A stretch of DNA of 64,000 nucleotides from Lichenostomus cassidix (lineage: Eukaryota; Chordata; Aves; Passeriformes; Meliphagidae): contig CM039184.1 of NCBI GenBank assembly GCA_008360975.2, positions 49,256,797 to 49,320,796 of the forward strand, in the 5' to 3' direction. Positions 1 to 11,756 of this stretch are shown in pieces. A program made the translations under genes and the position numbers. Within the stretch, counting starts at the first letter, position 1. Each line of letters opens with the position of its first letter. The notes under the pieces are model-generated. The model was given only the letters and a program-made list of their open reading frames with translations, made no database searches and was not told the DNA's origin.

Positions 1-1314
1 GCTAGCTCTGAAGGATGAACAGTGAAAGCTGGCAGTTAAATTTTGATAGCTGGCATAGCACACACTAAAAGATGAGGTAATACACAAAGTACAGGGCAGA
101 TTTTCCTATACAATTAATTTAATTCCATTAACTGTTTTAATGGTTGAATTATCAGAGGTAAGTATATTTGCTAAAACAACCTAGGTAAATCTAATTGATT
201 ACCCTTGTTGGCTTCTGCAATTTTATTTTTTAATATTGTCATTTCTGATACAGATTTCAGTATCAGAAGGAATATAGGAAAGAAGCAACCATTTGACTGA
301 GTTTTACATCAGATGTACAGCAAACAGAAAACTTAAGAACCACAGTGGTGACTTAAGAGACTAAGGAAACACTTTTTATATAAAAAATTCCTTCTGTGAT
401 GTAAATTCCTATATTCCAGTTATTTATCATCCTTGTTATTGTGTGATATATGAATGGTATGGTGAAGGCTTATAAGGAGTGTTTCCTGGATTTTTACACT
501 CAATTATATCATGTATATATACACATTTGCCCAAAACATCAATTATATTATGTTAAGTAAACTCCATATTTTGGGAGAGAGAATTTAACTTGAGCAAAGC
601 ATAAAAGTCACAATTTTTGTAACTTAGAAAATGCCTATTTCATGAAACTCTGTTGCTAGGACCCAAAAGAGAAGTGTAAATTATCTTATGGCAAGCTGGT
701 TGCAAAAGCACTCAGCAGTCTATATTCCTCCCAAAAGAAGAAAAAATACAGGACACTTAGAGTAAAGTAACAGGAATAAATAATCAAATTTTGAAACATA
801 TCTTACAGGCTGAAAATTTTAACCTCTATTCAGTGAAAAGAAAATAGCCAGTGTTTATCATCAGTCTATGTTAATTTTCTGTCTGCATCAATATCCCTCC
901 TTTCAATGACTGTCAACCTGTGTTTCAACCAGGCAGCTTCCTTCAAAATGAAGGAAGTAAAGAACATGGATGGTATACTCCCTAAGAGGAAACTGGTATC
1001 TTGAACAGTCAGGAATGATTTTGAAGTGGCAGGAGTCTGTAGAGCATGTATAAAACACAATTCACTTGAGTGGCTTTTAGAAAAGTTACTAAATATCTGA
1101 GATTAAAACAATAGTGAAAAATGGGGGAGTGGGAGCTGTTATTCTTACGAGAAAATGGCTAATGTTACATCTGTCTGTAGTCAAGGCAAGAAGGAAGACC
1201 AGAGAAGAGGAACTGTAGACAAGGAAGGCTCACTTCAGCCATGGAAAGATCAGGGAGCATGAATCTTGGGGATCATTTCCAATTATGTAAAGACAGAAAG
1301 ATAAACCAAGGGTA

Positions 1315-1445
1315 AATCTTTGAAAAACCTGACTGCAGTCTGTGAGGAAATGAATGTGTACACTAATGGGAGAAGGGGACTAGGTGGAATGTATATTGAC
1401 TTCACTAAAGATTTTGTCATGTCAGAAGCAAATGAGAAAACTGAA
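1315..1445 (+). mobile_element. Decayed CR1-like reverse-transcriptase fragment
   Basis: One + strand frame from 1320 reads LKNLTAVCEEMNVY, then a Gly/Arg-rich stretch, then GMYIDFTKDF. This follows the CR1 reverse-transcriptase core (LTNL-x-x-F-x-x-E-M, then V-x-Y-L-D-F-S-K-A-F), where the aspartate of YLDF is catalytic. Similarity is confined to about 35 codons, and I see no 3' tail, so the call rests on this motif alone. Confidence 0.5.
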
Positions 1446-1791
1446 CCTCTCTGAGCTGGCAGATGATATAACATGCAGTGATGACCACAAACTGAAGATT
1501 CAGACTGGACATCACAAGAAATGTTTCCAGTAGGAGGGCAGTGCAGCACTGGAAGATGTTGGGCAGGGGAGTCTCAGTCCTCGGATGCTTACAGGACTTG
1601 ACCAAAGTCACAGCTGACCTATCAACCAGCACTGGTGACAGTCCTGCTTCCAGAAAGAGGCTGGAATTGATGACCTTCACAGACCTCTTTTGACCAATGT
1701 TTCTGTGACTGTGTGCTTGCCAGTGATCTTCAAGCACCACTGCAGTAAAGCCAGCAGTGAGCTGCTCTGAGCATGGCACCTTTATTACTTC

Positions 1792-2511
1792 ATGTGGCTT
1801 AGGGCAGACTCACATCAGGACCCTCCTTCAGACTTAGGCCTTTGCTATTGCAATTGTGATATTCCTAGCTCAACTTCAACAGCCCTTTGTGTGGGAGTAA
1901 GGACTGCTGAAGTTCCCTGTATTGGACTGCAATGGGAATCAACATGCCAGGTAAGCCAAGAAAGGAGCTTAAGACTCCCTCTTCCCTGTAACCATTTATT
2001 ATCTGCATCATCAAAGAGAGAGTGGGTTTCCTCAAGCCATCTGCATCATGGAGTCACTGCCATCTCCCCTTGCGCAGGCTTGCAGGAAAGGGCAAGGCTG
2101 GGTGGGGCACTGATCCCTGCCCAGCTCCTTCCACCCCTGTCCCTGTGCCTGCCCCAGCACACACAGCCCTGCAGCTACAAGGGGACTGGGACACTGAGTG
2201 ACCCTCAGCACCCAGATGTGCTTCCCAGGTTGTTTGGCCAACATCATTCCTCTTGCTCGGGGAAAGCTGTGAAGCAACAGTGCAGCAAACAGGAAATGAT
2301 GCACCAGTTTTCTGTACACATCTCAAGCAATATTTGTGCTACAGCAAATACACCATTTAATTTTGCCCTACAAAGTGATTATAAAATTAACAATGAAGAA
2401 ACACCATTTTTTGCTTTTAACTTCAAAGCTCTACAAATGTCCATTTTAGACTGCCCAGATATTGCCTGCATTGAGTTGTTTACTGCAACACAGTGTCTTA
2501 TTCTTCACTGA
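1792..2511 (+). other. Unrecognised 239-codon open frame
   Basis: An ATG-initiated frame of 239 codons. Its N-terminal two thirds are rich in Ser, Leu, Cys, Pro and His and its last third is AT-rich in codon use. I recognise no domain, signal peptide, membrane segment or repeat. The middle (about 2,040-2,240) is locally GC-rich with few stops, which largely explains its length. A CAG|GTAAGC donor-like site falls within it at 1,951. I regard it as probably non-coding. Confidence 0.12.
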
Positions 2512-5091
2512 CTAACTTTCCTTACAAAGACTGCCAAACACAAATTAGGTCAACCTAAGCAGCAGTATGAAATGCAATTAGCCAAAAACTTCTCTTAATT
2601 AGTGCTGTTATTCAGGGTGGGGAGAGCTTAGCTCACAGTGAATTGGGGTAGGGCACTTTGGTAGAGAGAGACTCTTTCTAAAGAAAGGTGGATCTAACGC
2701 TGGATTCCTGCCCAATATATTTTGAAATTTTGATTGTAATGTTTTATGACCAGAGTGAGGATTGTAATTTGTGCCTGTAGGGTGCTCTGCACAGCACTAC
2801 TAGACTGCAATAAAACAACAAATAACAAGCTAATAATTCTTAGGGACAACACCCTCTTGCAACTAGAATCAGCAATTCTAGGTCTTCAGGCACTCTGTGT
2901 CAGAGTCACAGTTGCCTCCTGTCTGAAGCACCAAAAGTGCATTGCTGCCTCTGCACAGTAGCTCCTGTTGGACTGCGTGACCAGGACCTGGCATCCTTCA
3001 CACTGTGGCTCAATCCCTGGGGTCAGTGCAGGAGCCCCCTTCACAGGGGATACAGAAGACAGATATGTGGCTTCCAGAGTCCCCACAGTGCTGTCTTTGA
3101 TATTATGGGCATCTAAACTCTCAGACAGGCCTGGGACTAAAGGGGCGAGATTAAGGTAATTTGATACCTCTGAAGATACTCAATTCAGGAGAACCTTGTG
3201 CTAGTCTTCACCCAAGCAGGATTTGGATTGAGATTTCTACTTTCTGTCCTTGAGCAACTTTGACATGCTCTCACCTCTCCCCTGCAGTCAGTATAAGGCA
3301 CTGACCAATTTTGCTTAAATAAAAGGAAAAACACTAGCCAAGGCTTTAATTTCTGCTGCTTGCTCAGTTTTTACCCTTACAATCCATCTCCCATCTGGAG
3401 TGAATAAAATGATTTGCATTTTTCCATGTACAAATTCTGTGTGTACTAATGCAGGACAAGTTACTGATTAATAATTCTGATTAATATATAATACACTGAT
3501 GAGACTCTTCTGGAGTAAAAGGCTAAATATAGTATTAGTGAGCATAGATTATAATAAAAAGCATAAAAGTGCCAATGTGGAAAAAATATGCTTGGGAACA
3601 ACCAACAAAGCTCCAAAAATTAATTATTTTTGCACTGGCTTTGCATGAACCAACTAATTTCTGAAAGCAGTCTAGGTATGTTCAGGCAGTATTGCACTCA
3701 AGCTAATAAAGCTTTGGGAGAGGCATGATAGTAGGATAATGTATGCAAATTAAAATCCCACTGGGTGAATTCATTATAGTGCACAGCAGAACACCACATC
3801 TGCACGGAAGTAAAGTCCTTCCCTAAATTTTAAAATATGTTCTAAGAGTGGCATAAACTTTGTGCTGATCAACCACACAGAGGTTTTTGTGTACTATTAT
3901 CATCATGAGAGTTGCATTTTAGCAGGAAAATTCACATTGCTTTGAGGATAAAACACCCATCTTCCACTGAAATTTCAACGTCTGGACAGCACAGCAAGTC
4001 TCAGGGTTTGCTGTGGTTCTTATCTCAGCCTGACTTACTGAGAAAAAGTGCTATCATATATCCTAGGAGTTGGACTGTATTCATGATCATATTCTTTTAA
4101 AAGTTGAGAAAGTGCTTATTTTAATATATAGTATGGAAGAGCAAAGCAAATCTGGTTATAAAATGGTAACATCAATGAAGGAATAAAAATGTTATTCAAG
4201 TTCATTACCTTGATAATAACTTATTTAGACTTATTTTAGTTTTGTATAAGGCCTGCAGCCATGGTCACTAGAAGCTTGTCACAAAATGTAAAGTTGTGTG
4301 CACATTTTAAAACTATGATCGTTTTAATTTATCAGTGACTACTGTGCATCCAGCTAGCAAGAATTAATGTGGGCAACTTAGAATTAAATATATAAATTCA
4401 TATTTAAATAAGCAGATTTAAAGGCCCTGATCTTGAGATGAAGAAACCTACTTCTGAAACAACTGATGTGGAATGGGTCCCTCAAAATCTCTCCCAGATG
4501 CCTCTTCAGGCAGGAAACAGTTGCCTCCTGGATTTTCAGCATTCATTCATAGGTGAAAAAGGAGGATCAGAAAAGGAATGGGATCCTACTGTGTGGTCTA
4601 GCCTGAAGCATCTTTGCCCTGGTAATGAGTTCAGTCCTGTTTATGGAAATTGAAAGACTTTCAGTGACTTGAATAGTGATTAAACTGAGACGTCAGGAAA
4701 AAATGGTGAAACTATATTCTGAGAATTTAAAAAGTATAGTTAAAGGAGCTATTAAGAGAAACACACCAAAAAAGCCAATGTTAATAACTAATTTTCAGTG
4801 ACTTCACCATAACCTACATTCTAATAGTCTGGAAACCTGTAAAAATGTTGATTAATTCTGCAAGATGTAGTGGACATTGTATTTTTAGTTTAGTGAAAAA
4901 TATTTTATGGAAAATACTACATAGTTGTTCAAAAATAGGCTCTTCTGTGAATACTTACATTAAAAATGCATCCTTACTTCTGATTTTAACATTTTTTCAT
5001 TCTATTGTTAAGGCATAAATGCATCCAAATAGATGTAAATTGATATTTCTTCTGCAGTTTTATTCCTGACTTTAGTAACTTATGTAGATAT

Positions 5092-5195
5092 GGTACTTAG
5101 GAACATGGTTTAATGGTGAAATTGGCAGTGCTGGGTTAACGGTTGGATTTGATGGTCTTTAGGGTCTTTTCCAACCTAAATGATTCCATGACTCT
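5092..5195 (+). mobile_element. CR1 LINE 3' terminal fragment
   Basis: About 105 bp reads TACTTAGGAACATGGTTTAA, GGCAGTGCTGGGTTAACGG, GGTCTTTTCCAACCTAAATG and ATTCCATGACTCT. These are the terminal words of a CR1 subfamily common in birds. Only one and a half tail units remain. Confidence 0.93.
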
Positions 5196-8100
5196 ACCTT
5201 TTCCATTACAGAAATGCCCACTAAAACAGACCTGCCATCTAACTCCGATCACAAGTGAATGTTTCACACAGAAACAAACCCATTTCTACTTTGATCATTG
5301 GCTGTGAAGCATTTTTGTGCTTACAGTATATACATTTTCCACTTTATGTAAATTTTCTTATTATTTGAATTGTCTCTGGTAATGCTGTTAAAGCAAAGTA
5401 TATCATATGCTTAGAAACAGAGTGCTTATGTTGACAGCCTCGCTATATGAGTTTAAAAATCAATCCTTCCTCAAACCGAGGATTAGTCAGCTACACAATA
5501 ATGATCAGTTTTGTAATATGTGAAATATGTGTCAAACCTAATAACTAAAGCCTGCCTAAACTAAAGAACATGTTCAAAAAGATTAGTGGATTATTGAAGG
5601 CTCATGCAGTCTGATGCCCCTTTTCATGCTTCTTTGACAGCTTTTAGCATGTCTCAGCTGCTGCGAGTCAACACGTGCTCTTTAAGCATGGAAAATAATG
5701 CAGGAGTTCAGGAGATGTGTTGATGCTTTGAATGAGATGGCTATTTGGTGAGCTGGAGACATAAAAGGCTTTTCTTTTTCATCAGAAGGATTTTCTACAA
5801 AGCCTGGGACAGATCCTGTGCTTCAGTTAATACATACCTGGTTAACACATACCATCCCCCTAGACTTACTGACCGCAGCAGGCTTAACCAGCAGACGATG
5901 ATGCACTCTCACAGTTTTTTGTCAGTCACTGTACACACTGGTCTTCATTCAGACTTGCCTTAGAAGCTGCTGCCAGAGGGACAAGATGCTCCCCAGGACT
6001 GGCAGCTCACAGCAGCACAGATAGTACTGCTCAGGGTGCATGCCCTCGGCCAGGAAAAGAGAAGGGTTTGCAGTGTTATGCTGGCAAACACATGGATCAA
6101 ATGATCTCTTGTGACTACAAAATAAATCAAATTTTGTATTTTGTTCTGAAGACCGGTGGAATTACAGTACTCCTGCTTTATGATATGGATAGTGCTACTG
6201 GCACTGCATCTTCAATAGCCTTATTTGATATACTTGGAGAAGTGGATCAATAAGCTTCTAAGTGATGGCAACTGTCTGCTTGGTGTGATATCATCACCTA
6301 CAGAACACTCAGATGCTGAGGTAGTGATAATTTTGACAAGAGGCTTTAAAAGTTTGAGTAAAAATGGTATAGTCTGCCCTGTATGATTCACCTGCCTAAC
6401 CAAATTCAGGAATTCTGCATGGGAATACTGTGACTATTCAAAAATTATTGCCATTAAATACGAATTCTTCTTTGAAACAGGTTTCTGAGGACTAGTGGTA
6501 CATGCTTTGCAGGAGTCAATTTTTCCTTAGCGATGAAGAAATTCTCAGCTTTCTCATTGGCAATGCACATCTTTACCTACAAATTTGATTTAATGAAAAG
6601 TCTGCCTAGTTTAAACTTTTCATGAAGCATCCAAAATAGTTTCTCAGCTGTAATTTTCCCTCTTACTCTAGAATTGCAAGTCAAACACCCTAAAACGCTA
6701 ATGCTTACAAAGCTTCTATAGCTGTTTCAAGAAAAATTCAGATATGCTTATCTTGAACTACAGACACACAAAACTTCTGTTAATGCTGCAGAGAGTTTCG
6801 CAGTTCAAGGGACAACTCTGGTATCATACACTAATGTTATATTGCTCAAAAACAATGTATTGTCTTATTAAGTGCAAAGGCAATACTTCCTCAGCAGAAG
6901 CGACTGCAAAGGTTTGCCAAGAAGGTTCAAACTTGTCTGTAACAGTGCAGTAAGTTCTCACTGTTCATGGCATTTCTGTGAAACTGCACAGGGCATATAT
7001 CTAACTTGTGAACATTTCAATGCGTAAAACAAACCTCTGTCATCTCATGTGTGGTATTTCTAATGGACAAAATGTACCTGAGACAGGTGTAATACCCCAG
7101 AGACAGATTTGGATGTGTTTTCCTAGTCACATTTTGCTGTCTTTCCGTATTCTGTGTACTTTTGTAGGTACCTAACATGAAGGAAAGTTGTCATTAATTT
7201 GTCTTGAAACTTCAGGGTCTGAATGTGTTGCACAGAACCTGCAGAATGCTTGCAGAATGCCTTTGCAGTTAATCTAAATCTAAACCCACTAGTGTGGCAA
7301 GTTCAGTTTCAGCTACTGTCCTGCAAAGCACTATTGCATCAGGTGATTGTGAGACTATTTTGCTTTATTTCTGCTCATGAGCAATTTGTCAAACATGAGA
7401 TTTATTTAAACATTGCTTAAAGTTTAAGTATTGCTTTCCACATTATTATTTGAGAAGTTTGGAAGAGAAAGATAGCCAATTCTGCCAATACAAGAATGGA
7501 CAGGTTGTAAGACAGTCTACTCTGATGCTATCAAGTTCCTGCAAATCAATGAATGATTGCCAGCTTTCATGCTTTCTATATACTGCTTTGAAAAATTGAC
7601 TTCTGAAAATCTGTTTTTCTTAGGTTGCCGCAATATTTTTGAATCTTGACTTCAACATCAATTTTAAAATTTTGTCCATCTGTCTCTCATGGATGACTGA
7701 GGCTGTTGGCAGATTTCTCCTTTTTGACTATTGCTGCAGGACACTGGAGTCTGCAACAGGTAGTGTTGCACAGTCTTTCAGTTGTGCAGTGAATGAAAGA
7801 ATACTTTTCTGATACACCTATGCAGTTTACACAGTTCAAAACAATGAGGCATTCACAGTTGTTCTGCTTTCATCTTCCTGCTCCAAAGTTCAATAAGTAG
7901 AAACAATGCCATTGAGTTCTAATGCCAAATACTCTAATTATAGTGGTCAGCTAATTACTGATTAGATAGGAAAGTAATCCTTCATAGACACGTGAAGGTG
8001 ATTATCTCTTATCACATCCCAGGCAGATGCTGTTCAGTGTAAGTGCATGCTCTGTTGTCACTGCCTTTAGTTCTCCTCTTCTTTACAAACCAGTCACTTT

Positions 8101-11100
8101 GAGCACTGAGAAGGACAAGACATCATTAATTATGATGAAATGTTGGCCTTTCCTGTTTTGAAATGTCTGAGAAAAATGCATGAGGATGGGCACTAGCTTG
8201 ATCCTGGGAACATGGAGACTCTTCTTTTCCAGTGAGCATCTTCAAGCACTGTTGAAGTGGCCACCACTTCCCCTGGACTGTAACTGTGGTCTCATGGACC
8301 CTGGTGAAGGATCAGCCCCAGGTTTTGGTGAGCTACGTGCTCACCAGACAGCATACACTCTTGTGGGGAACAGAGGAAACTTTGCTGTAACTGGAAGGAC
8401 ATATAAAGCAAAAGATAGTCAGTCACCTCCTCCTGGCATGGCATCTCATGAACTCAGTGCTCAGGTCCTGCAGATTTCCCATGGATGATGGAAAGCAGGC
8501 TTTCTGCTGCAGCAGATGTTGTCCAAGCTGCCTGCTTAGGGAGGTGGCTGCTTCAGCACAATCCCTGCAGGTGCATTGTGTGTGTTTATGCCCAGGCAGC
8601 CAGGATCAGAGAAGTGGTGGGAACAAGGGCATCATTCCCAGATGAAAACTGGTCTGTGACTCCAAATGGAAAACACTCAGTCCCTATCTGAAAGCCATGG
8701 ACTTTACACTTTTTTGTATACCTTTTCTCTACGTGTGTGCATGTGTGTATGTGTATGTGTGAAATATCTACAACTTTTTCTGTTAAAAGTTTGATTTGTT
8801 GAAATACAATTTTCCATCTGAAGTAATAAATTATGGATATGTCCTTACCAGTCTTCTTTAAAACTGCATAAAGCCAAATAAAACATTCCTTGTGGTATTA
8901 GTAGGCTAATGCAATATATTATAAAGGTCATATTTATAAAAGGATGTTCTATACTGCATAGCCTTGGTGCTGGGAATTAGCCCAACCCAACTCTTGCTAC
9001 ACTAATCTTTCCTTACCCTTTGTGCTCCCTGACTTCTGCAGGACACTGATGGTCAATAAATAATCATACTCCCTTAAGCAGAAAAGTACCTGCTCTAAAA
9101 GTCATGTTCTTTGATTTCTGTTGATAACATAGGAATAAGTCCTTTAGCAGGCAAAACTCTGGCTGAAGTAAAAATTTTTATTTCCTGGATATGAACTACA
9201 TACTGAAGCCATTAATCGTAGACTGCCATTGAAAGGAATCAAACCTAATTTGCTTAGAAGCCACCTATAAAGCATAAGGTGAGATTAAAACAATGTATTG
9301 TGAAATAAGGTGGGACTAAAACAATATCTTCTGAAAAGTCTTTGACTCTTTCCCTTTTCAACTACAAACAATAGTAATTACAGGAGGGGCAGAGAAGTAA
9401 AATAATAGCAGTTGCCCTAATTATCTGGAGTCTCTGTTTTGTGTTGGATGGATGCTTTAGGTGTGCTTACTATCTGTTTGATTTCATTAATGATACTTCA
9501 TAAATTATAAGCAAATAAAGAATGCAGATGGGAATGATTTCAGGCTAAGTATGAGAATTTTATTGCTGACTATCAAAGACCTTCTAAAATGCTAATTTTT
9601 TAGACATAATCCTTTGATCCTTACAGATAGTGAATGTTAATCAAATAAAACTCTGACATTGTTCTTGTGATTCTAAATGGGAAGTGAAAAGTAGTCTGCC
9701 AAATTTTAATTGTTCATTTGGGCTATACTGCTATCACTGTGCAAATCTCAAAGCCTGGTATTAGAGAATATCCTTCCTAAGAAGAATAACATATTTCTGG
9801 AAACATGCCTGAATATCACTGGCTTGAGTGCACAAGCATTCCTCACTTCTGAGAGCTAAATTAATATTTCCTCTGAATGCTGCAGCAAGTTGTAGTTCTG
9901 GGTGTATTGTGGGTTTGCATAAGGCAAGAATGGACAGAATATTTCTAGGTTAGCTAGAAGGTGGGATGATGTGGATTGCCACACTCTGACAAGCTGATGG
10001 CAAGGCTGTGGCATGGTTCTCCCAGCTTTCACAGTGCTCTGTAGGTTGCAGAAGTGAGGCCACCATAACATCCCACCCACCATCCCACTAAGCTGTGGCC
10101 ATTATGGGCCTTGCAAATGCCTCCTTTTGACACTCAAATCATGTAGCCAGCCAAGTTATGATTTACCTGAAAAAACCCTCAAAACAATTAGGAGGGAAAG
10201 GAAACACCCTTGTTGTCTTCTGTCCAACAATCCTCTGACGGGGGAGCCATAACTTAGCACTAAAGTATTAATAAGCCTTTTTGATTAGGAACTAGGGGAA
10301 AAGATATACCCTGGAGGAAAAACATCACAAGAGAGAAAAACAGCACTCTTTTTTTTCCTTTTCATAGATTCAGGTCATGCATGTTTACATTGCTCAGGTG
10401 TTTGTTCTACTGTAGCTTAATCTCTACTCTAAAGCTGAAAAAATTATGAGATTCTGCTTGTTGAATACCTTCTAACATAGACTTTCAGGTATGAATCAAG
10501 ATACTGGGGCGGGGGGAAATGCTCACTCATTTCATAAATATTAGGATTTTTTAAAGCATCCTTCTGTATTAAGCTCAGATAAAACACTTATATGAGCACT
10601 TTTATGTGGATTTCTCCTGTACTTTTTAAACCTGTTATAAGCTTCTAACCTCCTTTAGATGGCTTAAGAAGGAATAAAAAACTTTGCAAATACATAAACT
10701 TGTGCAGTCCTGACTCTACATCCATACACCAGCCCTCCCCCATGTAACAAAGGGAAATTTCTCAACAGTGACCTAGAGTGGGGCTGATTAAGGAAGCACC
10801 ACCACCATCTTCAGGGTCAGCATGAAGCTCCTTCAGGAAGGGGCCAAGAGCCACTTCAATGGCTCTGGAGAAGAGGTTCTCTCTGTACACAGGTCTGGGT
10901 GAGGGTGAAGGGCAGACATGCGGTTCTTCACTCCTTGAGGTGCTGAGAGTGGCTTCCCCGCCCTCCTGGCACCCAAGCATGCATGTGCCTCACAAGTCAG
11001 GAATCTCTGTCCTCAGGTAAGCTCCTGCCTTAGGCAGGGGCAGGGAGCAGTGGAGTGGGAGCAGCGCCTTGCAAAGGCTCCCATACCTGAGCCCGGGGCT

Positions 11101-11587
11101 GCCTGAGAGGGAGGCAGCAGCCAGTGCTGGGAGGAGGGGCATGAAGTGGGAGAGGCAGGAAAATTCCAGAGGGTAAAAGTTATGTTGAGAAGATGTGGGG
11201 ACACCTGTGGAAAAGACTTGGGTATGGCTCTCCCAGAGGCTATTATTCCTATTTATTAGTTCAAGAGCAAAGAGCAAAGGCTCTTCTCTGCCTCTCTTCG
11301 TATTCCAATGCTACAGAGCTAAATTAATCTTTAACAAAGGATACTTCCTTCTGTTTTTCCTGGGAACTCTACGATATTGATGGTGGTGACTGGGTCTCCC
11401 CTGAGAAGGTACAAAGAGGGAGGCATAAGTCTTTCTTCATCAGCCCTAGTGATAGATACAGCCAGAACAGCCTTTTGACATAGTGCCTGCCTTGCAATGT
11501 GCTAAGAAGAAAATGCTCTGCTTTCCTGGACCCCTGTGTTTGCAAGAGTTCAGATCTTGCCAGGTAAGCACAAGAGGAACTGACATT
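5196..11587. other. Intergenic, unique sequence
   Basis: No gene, RNA or repeat was recognised apart from a short GT-rich run at 8.7 kb. A stretch at 8,180-8,690 has three overlapping frames of 65-102 codons with no known domain. TAATTA cores cluster at 7,935-7,970. Confidence 0.7.
8733..8763. repeat. Short GT-rich dinucleotide repeat
   Basis: An interrupted (TG)n/(TATG)n run of about 30 bp with no other context. Confidence 0.85.
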
Positions 11588-11756
11588 TCATAGAATCACA
11601 TAATGGTTTGGGTTGCAAGGGACTTTAAAGATCATCCAGCTCCAATCCTTCTGCTGCGGGCAGGGAACCTTCCACTAGACTAGGTTACTCAGAGCCTCAT
11701 CCAGTCTAGTGTAGAACATCTCCAGGGATGGGGAGTCCACAAAGTCTCTGGGCAAC
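11588..11756 (-). mobile_element. CR1 LINE 3' end, inverted
   Basis: The + strand begins TCATAGAATCACATAATGG, the reverse complement of the CR1 tail, and continues GGTTTGGGTTGCAAGGGAC, CCTTCCACTAGACTAGGTTA and TCTCCAGGGATGGGGAGTCC up to TCTCTGGGCAAC. The order and wording are those of an avian CR1 3' UTR read backwards, so the element is on the minus strand and 5'-truncated to about 170 bp. Confidence 0.94.

Larger units (their letters stand above)
1..5091. other. Intergenic, mostly unique sequence
   Basis: AT-rich DNA holding the CR1-like fragment at 1.3 kb and the 239-codon frame at 1.8-2.5 kb. A GAG|GTAAGTAT donor-like site at 158 (+) has no matching acceptor nearby in the window. Nothing else was recognised. 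Confidence 0.7.
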
